Source: Proteus vulgaris
GTDB lineage: Bacteria; Pseudomonadota; Gammaproteobacteria; Enterobacterales; Enterobacteriaceae
NCBI RefSeq assembly: GCF_016239305.1
Contig: NZ_JAEHOQ010000007.1
Location: forward strand, 1-64,000
DNA: 64,000 bases
Reading direction: 5' to 3'
In this document: piece by piece, positions 8,281-17,240 of the stretch
Numbering within the stretch: the stretch's first letter is position 1
Layout: each line of letters opens with the position of its first letter
Notes under the pieces: generated by a model
What the model saw: only the letters and a program-made list of their open reading frames with translations
The model's database searches: none
Told to the model about the DNA's origin: nothing
Made by a program: the position numbers and the translations under genes

Positions 8281-9648
8281 TTAGTCATTTAACCAGCCAG
8301 AGGCTTTAGTTTGTGCAATAACTCGATCAACTTGGGCCGGCGCATTTCCTACATAAGTTGTTGGATCTAAAAGTGCATCAAGTTCTTCTTGAGTAATGTG
8401 ATCACGAATACGGGTATCACGATTAATCGCTTCAACGAAGGTTATGCCTTCTTCTTGCCCAGACATTGATGCTTCATACACAATTTCATGTGCAGTTTGT
8501 TTACCCGCTTTATCAGATAACGCAAACATCACACGCTCTGCCAACATAAAACCACCCAAAATATCCATATTTTCACGCATTTTTTCCACATGCACATTTA
8601 ATCCACCTAATACTGTTTTCATATTATCGAAAATAACAGACAGCATCAGGCACATTTCTGGCATGATCTTCCATTCCATTTTCCAGATTGCACCATCACG
8701 CTCATGTTGGTGTTTCATCATATCCGTTAAAACAGAAAGATTCGCTTTTAGGGTATTACTCACACAGGCCGCATTTTCCACAATGGCAGGATTACGCTTA
8801 TGTGGCATAGTCGAAGAGCCCACTTGTCCTTTACTAAAAGGCTCAGATAATTCATCAATTTCGTTATGTGCTAATAGCAGAATTTCATTGGCAATTTTAC
8901 CTAGAGTTCCACTAATTAAACCGATTAACATGCCATATTCACTGAATCTATCACGTGAAGGTTGCCATGAAATTTCAGGTACACCTAAACCTAAGCGTTT
9001 TAATACACGGGCTTCTAATTCATCAGCTTTATCGCTTAAAGAAGCCTTTGTACCCACCGCACCGACAACACTGCCAACAAATAAGCGAGGTTCAATCTCT
9101 TTAAGACGTTGATAATGACGCGCTAATTCAGTTAACCAAATTGCGGTTTTATGTCCAAACGTAATTGGCAAAGCTTGTAATGCTAATGTACGTCCAACCA
9201 TTGGCGTGTTGCGATGTTGTTCACTTAATGAAAGCAATGCACGACCTAATACTTTGATATCACGTAAAAAAGTATGATGAGCGTCTTTTAGTTGTAGTAC
9301 AAGACCAGTATCAATAACATCTTGTGTTGTTGGACCAAAATGAACATATTCCCCATAATGCTCTGGACAAGCATGTTCTAAACCACGAATTGTTGGCACT
9401 AATGGATGGCGAGTAAGGCGCACTTGTTCTAATACATAATCCATATCGAGCTTTTCAAGTTTCGCTGTGTCTGCAATAACTTTTGCTGCCTCTTTCGGGA
9501 TCAAATCTAATTCGGCTTGTTCAATCGCTAATGCAGCTTCATAATCAAGCCAGTTTTGCATTCTCGTTTTATCAGAAAAAATAGTTCTCATCTCTTCTGT
9601 TGACCATAAATTCTTTAATAAAACTGAATCAAAAACGCTGGTTCCCAT
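8281..9648 (-). CDS. Fumarase/aspartase-superfamily lyase (adenylosuccinate lyase/PcaB type)
   Basis: 455-residue lyase expected to release fumarate by beta-elimination. The superfamily signature GSSTMPHKRNP is at 277-287, the substrate loop HFGPTTQD at 103-110, and an ADSL-type C-terminal domain ends with LLDPTTYVG. It is not a standard PurB, and no pca genes surround it. Relatives with this architecture cleave iminodisuccinate, EDDS or S-(2-succino)cysteine, which suits its MmgE/PrpD partner. ATG 9648 has an AGGGGA site; the 17 codons upstream of it look like AT-rich leader sequence. Divergent from the MetC-like gene, so a shared control region is likely. Confidence 0.8.
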   Translation of the reverse strand: MGTSVFDSVLLKNLWSTEEMRTIFSDKTRMQNWLDYEAALAIEQAELDLIPKEAAKVIADTAKLEKLDMDYVLEQVRLTRHPLVPTIRGLEHACPEHYGEYVHFGPTTQDVIDTGLVLQLKDAHHTFLRDIKVLGRALLSLSEQHRNTPMVGRTLALQALPITFGHKTAIWLTELARHYQRLKEIEPRLFVGSVVGAVGTKASLSDKADELEARVLKRLGLGVPEISWQPSRDRFSEYGMLIGLISGTLGKIANEILLLAHNEIDELSEPFSKGQVGSSTMPHKRNPAIVENAACVSNTLKANLSVLTDMMKHQHERDGAIWKMEWKIMPEMCLMLSVIFDNMKTVLGGLNVHVEKMRENMDILGGFMLAERVMFALSDKAGKQTAHEIVYEASMSGQEEGITFVEAINRDTRIRDHITQEELDALLDPTTYVGNAPAQVDRVIAQTKASGWLND

Positions 9649-10052
9649 AATTATTTCCCCTGTTAAAAAAAATAATAAAAAAATCGTTTTTTTAATCAAA
9701 CGACTTGTTAGATTGTTATTTTATTTATGCAATATAATCTCAAAAAAAACACTTTGATAATTTTAATCTAAATTCAAATATTTCTAATCAATTAAAAAGT
9801 AACATTAATTCAATATGTTATAAATAACTCTTTATTTATTAGTTATAACTTTTGAATCTTAAATAACATTTAAGATTTAATTAGAATAATTAATGCTAAA
9901 AAGTTAGAGGAAGATCATCATTTTTAGAAAATAGCTATTTTAAAAATAAATAAGTTTGTTATAAATAATAGAAACAAAATAAGCGCAAACAGTAATTAAT
10001 CATTTTATTTAATTACCGGGGAACTCTATTTCTATATTTGGAGATATTAATA
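9649..10052. other. Divergent control region between lyase and MetC-like genes
   Basis: 404 bases, extremely AT-rich, no coding sequence. It must hold the promoters of both divergent gene pairs. I see A/T tracts and a motif ATTACCGGGGAA at 10012-10023 that recurs before the carrier gene, but no operator I can name. Confidence 0.6.
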
Positions 10053-11228
10053 ATGAAACAAAATAAACAAACAAAATTGATCCACCGTGGACGCCAAGAA
10101 ATTAAAACTTCTGGACCGATTAATCCACCGGTTATGAGAGCCAGCACTATTGTTTTTGACTCAATTAAAAGTTGGCGTGAAGTGCGTGATCGTCGTGCGA
10201 CAGAACGTGTATTAAGTTATGGCGCTCGAGGTACCGAAACCGCTTTTGCATTAGAAGCGTTAGTGACCGAGTTAGAAGGTGGACATCGTGCGCAGTTGTT
10301 CCCTACTGGATTGGCAGCTATCGCTGTAACTATCATGGGATATGCGCGTAGTGGTGGACATGTTTTATTTGCAGATTCTGTTTATGAACCTGTACGTAAA
10401 ATCGCATCTGCTTTCCTTGAACCCAATAACATTGCTTATAGTTTCTTTAAAACAGATGGCTCAGATTTTGAGCAAAAAATTCAGCAAAATACACAGCTTA
10501 TTTTTGTCGAATCTCCAGGTTCACTTCTTTATGAAATGCTCGACTTGCCTGAAATTTGTCGTATTGCTCATGAAAGAAATATTCCTGTTGGTGTTGATAA
10601 TACTTGGGGCTCTGCATGGCTTTATAACCCGCTAGAACTCGGTGCTGATGTCTCTGTTATCGCGGCAACTAAATATTTATGCGGTCACTCTGATGTGATG
10701 ATGGGCATTATGGTTGCGAATGAAAAGGCATGGGAAAAAATTGGTGCTTTACCTGAAGCATTAGGCCAGGCCAGCAGCCCTGATGATGCCGCACTAGTAC
10801 TTCGCGGAATGAGAACACTGGGTCAACGTATTGCCGCTCATGGCAAATCAGCTCTGGCTATCGCACAGTGGTTAGAGACACGTCCTGAAGTTGAAAAAGT
10901 GTGGTTCCCTGAATTACCTAATCACCCTCGCCATGATTTATGGAAACGTGACTGCAAAGGCAGTAACGGCCTATTAACTATTGAATTTAAACAAGAGTTT
11001 ACCACAAAACAATCAGAGCAATTTATTGATGCGCTTGAACTATTTGGTATTGGCGCGTCTTGGGGCGGATTTGAAAGCCTTGCATTACCCGCCAATGTTG
11101 TTGGCGCAAGAACAGCGTCTAATTGGCGTGAAGGTCATGGCCCTTTTGTGCGTTTACATATCGGCCTTGAAGCAACAGACGATCTCATTGCAGATATTAC
11201 ACAGGCTTTTTCAGCATTAAACCAATAA
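10053..11228 (+). CDS. Cystathionine beta-lyase-like PLP enzyme (MetC family)
   Basis: 391-residue Cys/Met-metabolism PLP enzyme. The PLP lysine is K207 in SVIAATKYLCGHSD, the phosphate/ring residues are in DSVYEPVR (Tyr111) and VDNTWGS (Asp182), and the C-terminus (SWGGFESL, RLHIGLE) follows E. coli MetC closely. MetC splits cystathionine to homocysteine, pyruvate and ammonia and can also desulfhydrate cysteine. Here it is paired with a dicarboxylate-type carrier and divergent from a fumarate-releasing lyase, so it may act on the product of that lyase. It may equally be the cell's only metC. ATG 10053 (GGAG site) is preferred to TTG 10038. Confidence 0.85.
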   Translation: MKQNKQTKLIHRGRQEIKTSGPINPPVMRASTIVFDSIKSWREVRDRRATERVLSYGARGTETAFALEALVTELEGGHRAQLFPTGLAAIAVTIMGYARSGGHVLFADSVYEPVRKIASAFLEPNNIAYSFFKTDGSDFEQKIQQNTQLIFVESPGSLLYEMLDLPEICRIAHERNIPVGVDNTWGSAWLYNPLELGADVSVIAATKYLCGHSDVMMGIMVANEKAWEKIGALPEALGQASSPDDAALVLRGMRTLGQRIAAHGKSALAIAQWLETRPEVEKVWFPELPNHPRHDLWKRDCKGSNGLLTIEFKQEFTTKQSEQFIDALELFGIGASWGGFESLALPANVVGARTASNWREGHGPFVRLHIGLEATDDLIADITQAFSALNQ

Positions 11229-11244
11229 CAAAAAATATTGCATC

Positions 11245-11256
11245 ATTACCGGGGAA
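11245..11256 (+). repeat. ATTACCGGGGAA motif, second copy
   Basis: Identical to 10012-10023. Here its GGGGA serves as the ribosome site for the carrier ATG at 11263; the first copy lies 30 bases before the MetC-like start. Confidence 0.5.
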
Positions 11257-11262
11257 TTCACT

Positions 11263-12630
11263 ATGACAGGTTTAATCATTGCCGCGCTGGTAACAGCGTT
11301 GGTGGTTTATTTACTGGCGCGGGGTTATAAACCTCAGCCAGTATTATTACTCGGGGGCTTGTTACTATTGCTCCTAACCGCTTCTCTCGATCTTAATCCG
11401 TTATTACCAGAAAATAAATCTACCCAATTTAAGTATTTTGATGTTTTCCAAATTTTCACGGATATTATGAGTTCTCGCCTTGCGGGTCTTGGTTTAACAT
11501 TAATGGCTATTGCGGGGTTCTCTCGTTATATGGAACACGTTGGTGCAAGCCGTGCTTTATTTGCTATTTTTGAAAAACCATTAAAAGCCATAAAATCACC
11601 TTACTTATTATTAGTGATTTCATTTCTAGTCACCCAAATCTTGGTTATCTTTATTCCTAGCCATGCAGGTTTAGGTATGCTGTTAATGGTCACCATGTAT
11701 CCGATATTAATTCGTTCTGGGATTAGCCCACTTTCTGCTTTAGCCGTTATTGGATGTTGCCAATTTATCGACCATGGTCCCGGCTCTGGTAACGTGATTA
11801 TGGCGGCAAAAACAGCAGATATTGAACCTGCCGTCTATTTTGTTCAGCACCAGTTACCTATCACTATCCCTATTATTATTGCTGTTGCGATCACTCACTT
11901 CTTTATTCAACGCTGGTGGGATAAACGTGAAGGTTTTGTTTTTGACCCAACAACAATTGATGCCGTAAAAGAAGAAGGCAATAAAATTCCACTGTCTTAT
12001 GCCTTATTACCTGTGATCCCTTTAATTCTGATTATCGGCTTCAGTCCTTTACTACACCCATATATTAAATTAGAAGTCACCACGGCAATGATTATTAGTA
12101 CCGTAATTGCGCTTCTTTTTGAATATGTTCGCTTACGCGATGCAAAAGCGGTAATGAATAGTTTTATGTTGTTCTTTGAAGGAATGGGTAAGCAATTTGT
12201 CTTAGTGGTATCGTTAATTGTATCTGGTGAGTTCTTTGCCAATGGTTTACTTAAAAGTGGTGCCGTCGATACATTAATTAGCTCTGCTCAAGATGCAGGT
12301 TTTGGCATTGCAGCTATGATTATTGTAATGAGTGCCATTCTTGCATTAGCAGCCTTTTTAATGGGTTCAGGTAATGCTGCATTCTTCTCATTTGCAGCCT
12401 TAACGCCAAAAATTGCTGCCTTCTTAAAAGTAGATGTCATTACCTTAATTTTACCAATGCAAATAATGACAAGCTTTGGTCGTACTGTTTCACCAATTAC
12501 CGCCGCCATTGTTGCCATTGCGGGTATTGCGAATGTCTCACCTTTCCAAATAGTTAAACGTACCGCCATTCCTATGGCTGTCGCGGCTATTGTAAACTTA
12601 GCAATGACATTCTGGTTTTTATATTCTTAA
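11263..12630 (+). CDS. DcuC-family C4-dicarboxylate carrier
   Basis: 455-residue inner-membrane carrier with about 12 segments, related to anaerobic C4-dicarboxylate transporter DcuC: ARGY near the N-terminus, SPYLLLV, GLGMLLMVTMYP, ALAAFLMGSGNAAFFSF and a C-terminal ISPFQIVKRT-like segment (NVSPFQIVKRTAIP). DcuC handles fumarate/succinate; paralogues may carry substituted dicarboxylates. It starts 34 bases after the MetC-like gene and shares its operon, so its likely job is import of the compound broken down by the neighbouring lyases, or export of the resulting dicarboxylate. A strong terminator follows. Confidence 0.82.
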   Translation: MTGLIIAALVTALVVYLLARGYKPQPVLLLGGLLLLLLTASLDLNPLLPENKSTQFKYFDVFQIFTDIMSSRLAGLGLTLMAIAGFSRYMEHVGASRALFAIFEKPLKAIKSPYLLLVISFLVTQILVIFIPSHAGLGMLLMVTMYPILIRSGISPLSALAVIGCCQFIDHGPGSGNVIMAAKTADIEPAVYFVQHQLPITIPIIIAVAITHFFIQRWWDKREGFVFDPTTIDAVKEEGNKIPLSYALLPVIPLILIIGFSPLLHPYIKLEVTTAMIISTVIALLFEYVRLRDAKAVMNSFMLFFEGMGKQFVLVVSLIVSGEFFANGLLKSGAVDTLISSAQDAGFGIAAMIIVMSAILALAAFLMGSGNAAFFSFAALTPKIAAFLKVDVITLILPMQIMTSFGRTVSPITAAIVAIAGIANVSPFQIVKRTAIPMAVAAIVNLAMTFWFLYS

Positions 12631-12650
12631 TTAAGTTGCGTTACCCCTTG

Positions 12651-12689
12651 CCCTTAAACTCATTTACTCCTGAGTTTAAGGGGTTTTTT
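12651..12689 (+). terminator. Terminator after the DcuC-family gene
   Basis: CCCTTAAACTCA (12651-12662) pairs perfectly with TGAGTTTAAGGG (12671-12682), followed by six T. Confidence 0.88.
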
Positions 12690-12742
12690 CTTATCATTGA
12701 CTGTAACCTTTGATTGAAATAATTAACGTCAACATTAACTCT

Positions 12743-12777
12743 AAACAGACTATTTATAAAAAACAAATAGTCTGTTT
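12743..12777. repeat. Perfect 13-bp inverted repeat, function unclear
   Basis: AAACAGACTATTT (12743-12755) and its complement (12765-12777), 9-base loop. It lies just after the terminator and has no strong T run on either strand. It may be a back-up terminator or an operator. Confidence 0.45.
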
Positions 12778-12907
12778 ATTTATCTATTTTCCCTTTTTTT
12801 GGACTAAAAATAAGATTTTTTAATCACTATCATTTGCCGATTAAACCGACTTAATACTTGTTTCAGCTTCATATCTAGATATACTTTTGCGCAACATTCA
12901 TCTGCAA

Positions 12908-13102
12908 ATGAACATTATGAAAAAAATAATTATTGTTATTATCGCACTACTTGCCTTCGGTTCTATCGGTGGTGTTTTCCTTGCGGGCTTAAATATCTAT
13001 ACACGCTCCACCACACCAATAGAAACAGAACAAACTCAACCTGAAACTTCACCTGCACAGCAATTTCCAGCTATCCCAGACAGCTCACCTTCTGCTAAAT
13101 AA
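12908..13102 (+). CDS. Small single-pass membrane protein upstream of sseA
   Basis: About 64 residues (61 if ATG 12917 is used). A lysine start (MKK) is followed by one long hydrophobic segment with a glycine-rich end (ALLAFGSIGGVFLAGL) and then a hydrophilic Thr/Pro/Glu-rich tail, so it is a membrane-anchored protein with a periplasmic tail. The stop is 13 bases before the sseA start, so it probably shares its transcript. I do not recognise the family, and no clear ribosome site decides the start. Confidence 0.6.
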   Translation: MNIMKKIIIVIIALLAFGSIGGVFLAGLNIYTRSTTPIETEQTQPETSPAQQFPAIPDSSPSAK

Positions 13103-13115
13103 ATGAGGTCGCACC

Positions 13116-13958
13116 GTGGAATACGATTACTTTGTTACACCAAAATGGCTATTTGAACACCAACATAATGCTGATCTTGTGATCCTTGATGTTAGCGCAC
13201 CAATGCCAACTCAACTGATTGACTATCAAGCGCTTTATCTTGAACGTCATATTCCACACGCTCATTTTTTTGATCTTGATGAAGTCGCAGATAAAACGAC
13301 AACATTGCCACATATGCTGCCATCTGATGCACTATTTTCAAAAACGCTGACGCAATTAGGTATTTCTAATACCACGACGGTTATTCTTTATGATCAAGGC
13401 AATTTATTTTCCGCACCTAGAGGCTGGTGGACATTAACAACACTAGGTTGTCGTAATGTGCGTATTCTTGCTGGTGGTCTACAAGCATGGATTAATGCTG
13501 GATTTACTATAGAACAAGGTGAAGCCATCAAGACACCAGCACAATCTCCATTTGTGGTTGAACGTCACGCCCAACGTTATGCCAATAAACAACAACTTCT
13601 TGATAATCTAGCGACAAAGCAAAAACAGATGGTTGATGCACGTTCAGCAGATCGTTTTTATGGTAGAGCACCAGAACCTCGCCCAGGTTTGCGTAGCGGG
13701 CATATCCCCGGCAGTAAAAATGTGCCTTGGAATGAATTAGTTATAGATGGAAAATTAAAAGATAAAACCGAATTAAAGCAAATATTTGAACAAGCCGGTG
13801 TTGATTTATCACACCCCATTATTGTTACCTGTGGCTCCGGTATGACTGCGGCAATTTTATTTTTAGCGTTAACCGTATTAGGTTGCCAATCCATTGCACT
13901 TTATGATGGCTCTTGGGCGCAATGGGGTGCTGAAAGTGCCCTTCCTTGTGAATGCTAA
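13116..13958 (+). CDS. sseA: 3-mercaptopyruvate sulfurtransferase SseA
   Basis: Two-domain rhodanese of 280 residues that moves sulfur from 3-mercaptopyruvate to cyanide or thiol acceptors. The active-site loop CGSGMTA near residue 240 matches the CG[S/T]GVT mercaptopyruvate type, not thiosulfate rhodanese. NLFSAPRGWW and EPRPGLRSGHIPG also follow E. coli SseA. The start is GTG 13116, with GAGG eight bases upstream. A hairpin terminator follows. Confidence 0.93.
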   Translation: MEYDYFVTPKWLFEHQHNADLVILDVSAPMPTQLIDYQALYLERHIPHAHFFDLDEVADKTTTLPHMLPSDALFSKTLTQLGISNTTTVILYDQGNLFSAPRGWWTLTTLGCRNVRILAGGLQAWINAGFTIEQGEAIKTPAQSPFVVERHAQRYANKQQLLDNLATKQKQMVDARSADRFYGRAPEPRPGLRSGHIPGSKNVPWNELVIDGKLKDKTELKQIFEQAGVDLSHPIIVTCGSGMTAAILFLALTVLGCQSIALYDGSWAQWGAESALPCEC

Positions 13959-13986
13959 TTTAATCACTCTACGCTTTAAAAAAAGT

Positions 13987-14007
13987 AAACCCGCATTACG
14001 CGGGTTT
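13987..14007 (+). terminator. Terminator after sseA
   Basis: AAACCCGC (13987-13994) pairs with GCGGGTTT (14000-14007) around ATTAC. Confidence 0.7.
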
Positions 14008-14036
14008 ATTATCAATATCTATTCGGTGTGAAGATG

Positions 14037-14285
14037 TTAACTTGCAAATATTTTTGCAAGGTAGAGCACAACAATGGCACCAATCACAGCGACAATAAAG
14101 CTACCAAAGTTAAAACCATCCACTTTACCTTTGCCAAAGAAGCTACTAATTGCACCACCGACAACCGCACCTACAATACCTAGAATACAAGTCCATATCA
14201 GACCAATATCATAAGAGCCCGGCATTAAGAATTTCGCCAAAATACCTGCGATCAAACCAAAGATAATCCAAGAAAGAATTCCCAT
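14037..14285 (-). CDS. YeaQ/YmgE (GlsB) family small membrane protein
   Basis: 82 residues with three hydrophobic segments, the transglycosylase-associated (GlsB/YeaQ/YmgE) family. GLIAGILAK, GIVGAVVGG and the end GKVDGFNFGSFIVAVIGAIVVL match E. coli YeaQ nearly residue for residue. The family is stress-linked but its biochemical role is not established. ATG 14285 is chosen because an AGGGGG site precedes it; the frame runs seven codons further up. It is isolated, between convergent sseA and a terminator after dusC. Confidence 0.88.
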   Translation of the reverse strand: MGILSWIIFGLIAGILAKFLMPGSYDIGLIWTCILGIVGAVVGGAISSFFGKGKVDGFNFGSFIVAVIGAIVVLYLAKIFAS

Positions 14286-14431
14286 ATTTCCCCCTAAAAT
14301 AGTCATGATATAAACAACATACCTAAAATTGTCACTTATTGAGTGTAAGTCGAAAAAGTGATTTTTTCCAATTATTAGAAATAAATTACATAATATTTAG
14401 GATAAATAGATGGGTTATTTCTTAATGAACA

Positions 14432-14465
14432 AAAAAATAGCGCTGATTAATTAGCGCTATTTTTT
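14432..14465 (-). terminator. Terminator after dusC
   Basis: AAAAAATAGCGCT and AGCGCTATTTTTT flank an 8-base loop. The stem is perfect and has A/T runs both ways. Confidence 0.85.
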
Positions 14466-14487
14466 ATTGGATAAGATTATTTTTAAA

Positions 14488-15420
14488 CTACAGAGCCTCT
14501 ATTGCTACGGCGATTTCTGGTGACGTTTTTAATGTTCTGATTTGCCTAAATAACTCATCGGCCTCTGGATACTCTTTACGTAAATAACTAAACCACTGTT
14601 TAATACGTGATGCATGATAAATTGTCGTATCACCGCGCTTTTCTAAACGAACATAGCGCTTTAATAATTCAATAACCTCAGACCAAGGCATTCTTGTTTC
14701 TATGCCTTTTACAACACGGCTTAAGTTAGGCGTATTCATTGCCCCACGACCAATCATTATCGCATCACAACCCGTTATGGCTAAACAGGCCAATGCATCT
14801 TCACGGTTCCAGATTTCACCATTGGCAATTACAGGTATTGAGAGTCTTTGACGAATATCACCAATAGCCTGCCAATTGATTTTTTCAGCATTATAACCAT
14901 CTTCTTTTGTTCTGCCATGTACCGTGATTTCGGTTGCGCCACCTTGCGCTACGGCATCGGCAATTTCATGGCTATATGCAGAAGAATCCCAACCAAGTCT
15001 AACTTTTACTGATACGGGTAATTCTAAAGGTACTGCATTACGCATTGCTTTAGTTGCTTGATAAATAGTTTCAGGTTGTTTTAAAAGTGAAGCACCACCA
15101 CCACTACCATTAACTGTTTTTGAAGGGCAACCGCAGTTTAAATCAACCCCCCAAGAGCCTAATGATATGGCTCTAAATGCATTTTCAGCCAACCATTGAG
15201 GATGTTGTCCTAATAATTGCACCCGTACAAGCGTGCCACTTTTTGTGCGACTCTCTGTCTGCAATTCAGGACATAAGCGATAAAATGCTTTTGTTGGTAG
15301 TAATGAATCAACAACACGTACAAACTCTGTAATACAGAGATCGTAATCATTAATCGAGGTGAGTAACTCTCTCACAAGGGGGTCTAAAACCCCCTCCATT
15401 GGCGCTAATAAAACTCGCAC
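14488..15420 (-). CDS. dusC: tRNA-dihydrouridine(16) synthase DusC
   Basis: FMN-dependent TIM-barrel enzyme of 310 residues that reduces U16 in t[20 protein letters not shown] at the N-terminus, the catalytic-cysteine motif [17 protein letters not shown] (about 95-111), HGRTKEDGY and IANGEIW match E. coli DusC. The gene starts nine bases after the rhlE stop on the same strand, so the two are probably co-transcribed. Confidence 0.95.
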   Translation of the reverse strand: MRVLLAPMEGVLDPLVRELLTSINDYDLCITEFVRVVDSLLPTKAFYRLCPELQTESRTKSGTLVRVQLLGQHPQWLAENAFRAISLGSWGVDLNCGCPSKTVNGSGGGASLLKQPETIYQATKAMRNAVPLELPVSVKVRLGWDSSAYSHEIADAVAQGGATEITVHGRTKEDGYNAEKINWQAIGDIRQRLSIPVIANGEIWNREDALACLAITGCDAIMIGRGAMNTPNLSRVVKGIETRMPWSEVIELLKRYVRLEKRGDTTIYHASRIKQWFSYLRKEYPEADELFRQIRTLKTSPEIAVAIEAL

Positions 15421-15429
15421 TTTTTAACC

Positions 15430-16869
15430 TCAAAACTCTTTTCTAGCTTTTGACCAAGGGCTTTGATTATCACTACCTTCATCACTTTTACGTGAACGAC
15501 GAGGCCCTAACTTACCAGTACGAGAGCCATCTTTATTTCGGTAGTTTTCTTTGCTTTTATTACGACCGCCTTCTTTACTGCCTTCGCTATCATTCTCTTT
15601 ACGAGCATTATTGCGATTATCTTTGCCACGAATATCTGCACGACCATGGCTACTGCTACTGCCACCACCACTTCTACGTGGTGCATTGTTTTTTGGCTTT
15701 TTATGCAATGGAGCCGCTTTAATCGAAGGATCAGGATCGTAACCTTCTAATGCTAAACGTGGAATTTCACGTTTTAATAAACGCTCGATATCAGCTAATA
15801 ACCCATGTTCATCAACACAAACCAGTGAAATAGCTTTACCTGTTGCGGCTGCTCGACCTGTTCTACCAATACGGTGAACATAATCTTCTGCAACTTGTGG
15901 TAATTCAAAGTTGACAACATAAGGCAATTGGTCAATATCAAGGCCACGAGCTGCAATATCTGTTGCCACCAGTGCTTTTAATTTACCGTCTTTAAAATCA
16001 GCTAAAGCACGCGTTCTCGCACCTTGGCTTTTATTACCATGAATAGCCGCTGATTTAATACCATCGGCATTTAAATGTTCAGCAAGCTTATTAGCACCGT
16101 GCTTAGTACGTGTAAAAATAAGCACTTGTGACCAATTTTCTAAACCAATTAAATGTGATAACAACTCTGTTTTACGTTTTTTATCCACTAAATGGACATA
16201 TTGATCAACAGATTCAGCCGCTGAGTTTTTTGGTGCAACAGAAATACTCACTGGGTTGTTTAACAAAGAGTTGGCAAGTCCTGTGATCTCTTTAGAGAAT
16301 GTCGCGGAGAACAATAAATTTTGACGTTTTTTAGGTAATTTATTAATCACACGGCGAATATCATGAATAAAGCCCATATCTAACATACGATCAGCTTCAT
16401 CAAGCACTAAGACTTCAACACGAGAAAGATCGACTGCATTTTGATGTTCAAGGTCGAGTAAACGTCCAGGCGTTGCTATCAATACATCGACGCCACCGCG
16501 CAATTTCATCATTTGTGGGTTAATACTTACCCCTCCAAAAACCACAAGTGAGCGGATTGGTAAATAGCGACTATACGCTTTTACGTTCTCAGCAATCTGC
16601 GCAGCTAGTTCACGGGTTGGCGTTAAAATTAGCGCTTTAACCGGTTGGCGACCTTTAGTTTTTTCTGCGGATTGAGTCAGCTTTTCCAAGATCGGTAATG
16701 TAAAAGCCGCCGTTTTCCCCGTCCCTGTTTGCGCACTGGCTAATACGTCTTTACCCGCCAAAATCGGCTCAATCGCCTGCTGTTGAATAGGGGTCGGGGT
16801 TTTATACCCTTGTTCATCAATAGCGCGGAGAAGCGCCTCACTTAAGCCAAGCGATGTAAAATCGGTCAA
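15430..16869 (-). CDS. rhlE: ATP-dependent RNA helicase RhlE
   Basis: DEAD-box RNA helicase of 479 residues linked to ribosome assembly and RNA turnover. Q motif ([13 protein letters not shown]), [27 protein letters not shown] and HRIGRTGRA are all present. The C-terminal 90 residues are a basic Arg/Ser/Lys/Asn-rich tail (about 390-479) typical of RhlE. It is divergent from cecR, whose product represses rhlE in E. coli. Confidence 0.95.
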   Translation of the reverse strand: MTDFTSLGLSEALLRAIDEQGYKTPTPIQQQAIEPILAGKDVLASAQTGTGKTAAFTLPILEKLTQSAEKTKGRQPVKALILTPTRELAAQIAENVKAYSRYLPIRSLVVFGGVSINPQMMKLRGGVDVLIATPGRLLDLEHQNAVDLSRVEVLVLDEADRMLDMGFIHDIRRVINKLPKKRQNLLFSATFSKEITGLANSLLNNPVSISVAPKNSAAESVDQYVHLVDKKRKTELLSHLIGLENWSQVLIFTRTKHGANKLAEHLNADGIKSAAIHGNKSQGARTRALADFKDGKLKALVATDIAARGLDIDQLPYVVNFELPQVAEDYVHRIGRTGRAAATGKAISLVCVDEHGLLADIERLLKREIPRLALEGYDPDPSIKAAPLHKKPKNNAPRRSGGGSSSSHGRADIRGKDNRNNARKENDSEGSKEGGRNKSKENYRNKDGSRTGKLGPRRSRKSDEGSDNQSPWSKARKEF

Positions 16870-17240
16870 AACAGTAGTCTCCTACAACCAGAACGTATAA
16901 CACGGTGATTGAAATTAAAAATGACGGGCTTTCATGCTGTCAATCTATAGGTATTATTACTCTATAGGTACTATCATTTAGTGATAAGACAGTGATGAAA
17001 GAGAATGAACCTTGCTAGGTTAACCTAATAACCCCTATTTTAACAGTTTTTGCTATATTCAGAATACAAAAATAATTTTCAATTATAGATGGTGTTTTTT
17101 TATTACAATACGCCTTTATTTGATTATTTATTACAAAATTTCCCTATTGTTCAATATCATCTAATATAATACTCCTTGTTATCGCTGTTTTTAATATCAT
17201 TGGTTTTGTTACATTTTACTTAAGTAAGGTATCTTCTATT
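16870..17240. other. rhlE-cecR divergent control region
   Basis: 371 bases without a gene. It contains a direct repeat CTATAGGTA at 16945-16953 and 16962-16970 (17-base period) in front of rhlE, and a perfect palindrome TTACTTAAGTAA at 17216-17227 just before cecR. Confidence 0.6.
17216..17227. promoter_or_regulatory. Candidate CecR operator
   Basis: TTACTTAAGTAA, a perfect 12-base palindrome ending 13 bases before the cecR start. TetR-family repressors usually bind such sites at their own promoter; assignment is inference. Confidence 0.4.

Noticed and set aside
8444-9112. 222-codon + strand frame opposite the lyase gene
   Set aside because: It lies entirely within the lyase gene, which has full family motifs; the opposite frame shows no domain and no ribosome site. 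It is an antisense shadow.
15450-15742. Two + strand frames opposite the rhlE tail, one rich in Tyr/His/Cys
   Set aside because: They are the complement of the low-complexity Arg/Ser/Lys tail of RhlE; composition explains them.
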